Assembly (NCBI RefSeq): GCF_030687395.1 | Contig: NZ_CP117430.1 | Location: 2,294,001 to 2,358,000, forward strand | Length of the DNA: 64,000 bases | Reading direction: 5' to 3' | Source: Pseudomonas wuhanensis | GTDB taxonomy: Bacteria > Pseudomonadota > Gammaproteobacteria > Pseudomonadales > Pseudomonadaceae | Shown here: positions 62,761 to 64,000 of the stretch, piece after piece | Position numbering within the stretch: the stretch's first letter is position 1 | Layout: each line of letters begins with the position of its first letter | Program-made: the position numbers and the translations under genes | The notes under the pieces: model-generated | Told to the model about the DNA's origin: nothing | Seen by the model: only the letters and a program-made list of their open reading frames with translations | The model's database searches: none

Positions 62761-64000
62761 ATGAAAACGCCCCATGTTTCACACCAACGGCCTGAGGATG
62801 AGAATCTCGGGATCGGCGCGAATATGGCTTACGGACTGCAACACGTTCTGACCATGTATGGCGGTATCGTCGCGGTGCCTTTGATCATCGGTCAGGCTGC
62901 CGGGCTTTCGCCGGCAGACATCGGTTTGTTGATTGCTGCTTCATTGTTTGCAGGGGGGCTGGCGACATTGCTGCAAACCCTGGGTTTACCGTTTTTCGGT
63001 TGTCAGTTGCCGCTGGTTCAGGGCGTGTCGTTCTCCGGCGTTGCGACCATGGTGGCGATTGTCAGCAGTGGTGGGGAGGGCGGCTTTCAGTCGATTCTCG
63101 GGGCGGTGATTGCCGCGTCGCTGATCGGTTTGCTGATCACGCCGGTGTTCTCGCGAATCACCAAGTTCTTTCCGCCGCTGGTGACCGGCATTGTGATCAC
63201 CACTATCGGCCTGACGCTGATGCCGGTGGCCGCGCGCTGGGCCATGGGCGGCAACAGCCATGCCCCGGACTTCGGCAGCATGGCGAACATCGGTTTGGCG
63301 GCGGTGACGCTGGTGCTGGTACTGCTGCTGAGCAAGGTCGGCAGTGCGACCATCTCCCGTTTGTCGATCCTCTTGGCCATGGTCATCGGCACAGTCATTG
63401 CGGTGTTCCTCGGCATGGCGGACTTCTCATCCGTCACTCAAGGCCCGATGTTCGGCTTCCCGGCACCGTTCCATTTCGGCATGCCGACGTTCCACTTCGC
63501 CGCGATCCTGTCGATGTGCATCGTGGTCATGGTGACCTTGGTGGAAACCTCCGCCGATATTCTGGCCGTTGGTGAAATCATCGATACCAAAGTCGATTCC
63601 AAACGCCTGGGCAATGGCCTGCGCGCCGACATGCTGTCGAGCATGATCGCGCCGATCTTCGGCTCCTTCACCCAAAGCGCCTTCGCCCAGAACGTCGGGC
63701 TGGTGGCGGTAACCGGGATCAAGAGCCGTTTCGTGGTGGCCACCGGCGGTGTGTTCCTGGTGGTGCTCGGATTGCTGCCCTTCATGGGCCGGGTCATCGC
63801 GGCCGTGCCGACCTCCGTGCTCGGCGGTGCCGGCATCGTGCTGTTCGGCACCGTGGCGGCCAGTGGCATTCGGACGCTGTCCAAGGTCGACTACCGCAAC
63901 AACGTCAACCTGATCATCGTTGCCACCTCCATTGGTTTTGGCATGATCCCCATCGCCGCACCGAACTTCTACGACCACTTCCCCAGCTGGTTCGCGACGA
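62761..64000 (+). CDS. NCS2 family purine/xanthine-uracil permease (3' truncated by window)
   Basis: 413 codons are visible, still open at the window end. It is a multi-helix inner-membrane nucleobase symporter. TM1 has the QH motif (AYGLQHVLTMYGGIVAVP), TM8 ETSADILAVGEI, TM10 FTQSAFAQNVGLVAVTG, and the NCS2 signature SVLGGAGIVLFGTVAASGIR is present. The xanthine/urate-type subgroup fits best; the substrate is not proven. ATG 62761 has AGGGA about 12 nt upstream. A GntR-like palindrome lies before it. Confidence 0.93.
   Translation, partial: MKTPHVSHQRPEDENLGIGANMAYGLQHVLTMYGGIVAVPLIIGQAAGLSPADIGLLIAASLFAGGLATLLQTLGLPFFGCQLPLVQGVSFSGVATMVAIVSSGGEGGFQSILGAVIAASLIGLLITPVFSRITKFFPPLVTGIVITTIGLTLMPVAARWAMGGNSHAPDFGSMANIGLAAVTLVLVLLLSKVGSATISRLSILLAMVIGTVIAVFLGMADFSSVTQGPMFGFPAPFHFGMPTFHFAAILSMCIVVMVTLVETSADILAVGEIIDTKVDSKRLGNGLRADMLSSMIAPIFGSFTQSAFAQNVGLVAVTGIKSRFVVATGGVFLVVLGLLPFMGRVIAAVPTSVLGGAGIVLFGTVAASGIRTLSKVDYRNNVNLIIVATSIGFGMIPIAAPNFYDHFPSWFAT

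Overview
The window is about 64 kb of GC-rich chromosome from a Pseudomonas of the fluorescens/putida lineage. This rests on the syntenic block fadA - DUF1653 - topA - DUF6586 - small ORF - sulA/lexA - psrA - nagZ - MTI phosphorylase - csiV - mfd - gap - apbE - sthA - GDPD - PilZ - lolCDE, on the mlaA - PilZ - rssB - rssC - tal block, and on the many REP/REPIN palindromes (GCGGGCAAGCCCGCTCCCAC type) typical of this group. No rRNA, tRNA or CRISPR was seen. Both ends cut a gene: fadA lacks its N-terminus and an NCS2 purine permease lacks its C-terminus.

Region by region. 0-9 kb: fatty-acid oxidation thiolase, topoisomerase I, the SOS unit lexA-sulA with two LexA boxes, the fatty-acid sensor PsrA with a double operator over its promoter, and NagZ followed by methylthioinosine phosphorylase. 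9-19 kb: two convergent SWIM/SNF2 helicase paralogues, one of them the last gene of a tight mfd-csiV-snf2 unit. 19-30 kb: gluconeogenic-type GAPDH, an MHS-family transporter, a lipoprotein ApbE without its usual nqr partners, soluble transhydrogenase, GDPD, PilZ and the LolCDE lipoprotein exporter. 30-39 kb: a copper-type two-component system divergent from a cupredoxin, QueF, a degenerate phosphonatase-like HAD protein, MlaA, PilZ, RssB/RssC and transaldolase. 39.7-41.1 kb: an intact IS256-family element with a perfect 8-bp target duplication. 41-44.4 kb: dusA, a hemerythrin and an orphan Tae4/Tai4 type VI amidase effector-immunity pair in a relatively AT-rich islet. 44.5-51 kb: a periplasmic copper locus (copA-copB-copC-copD plus Met-rich and DUF2933 proteins) and a PheC-like binding protein. 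51-64 kb: two divergent L,D-transpeptidases, RNase T2, a HAD phosphatase, two c-di-GMP enzymes, exonuclease III, arylamine N-acetyltransferase, an orphan ribbon-helix-helix-like protein and the permease.

How parts work together: copRS at 30-32 kb probably controls both the adjacent cupredoxin and the distant copABCD, because near-identical boxes (TGACAAAGTTGTAAT and TGTCAAAACTGTAAT) lie in the same orientation upstream of each. LexA controls itself and SulA. Two PilZ proteins and two diguanylate-cyclase-type enzymes with intact catalytic and inhibitory sites imply local c-di-GMP wiring. No wholly new defence or biosynthetic system was found. The observations most worth following are the mirrored SNF2 pair joined to mfd, the phosphonatase pseudoenzyme, the shared copper operators, and the copper locus lying beside copper-sensitive-type L,D-transpeptidases.
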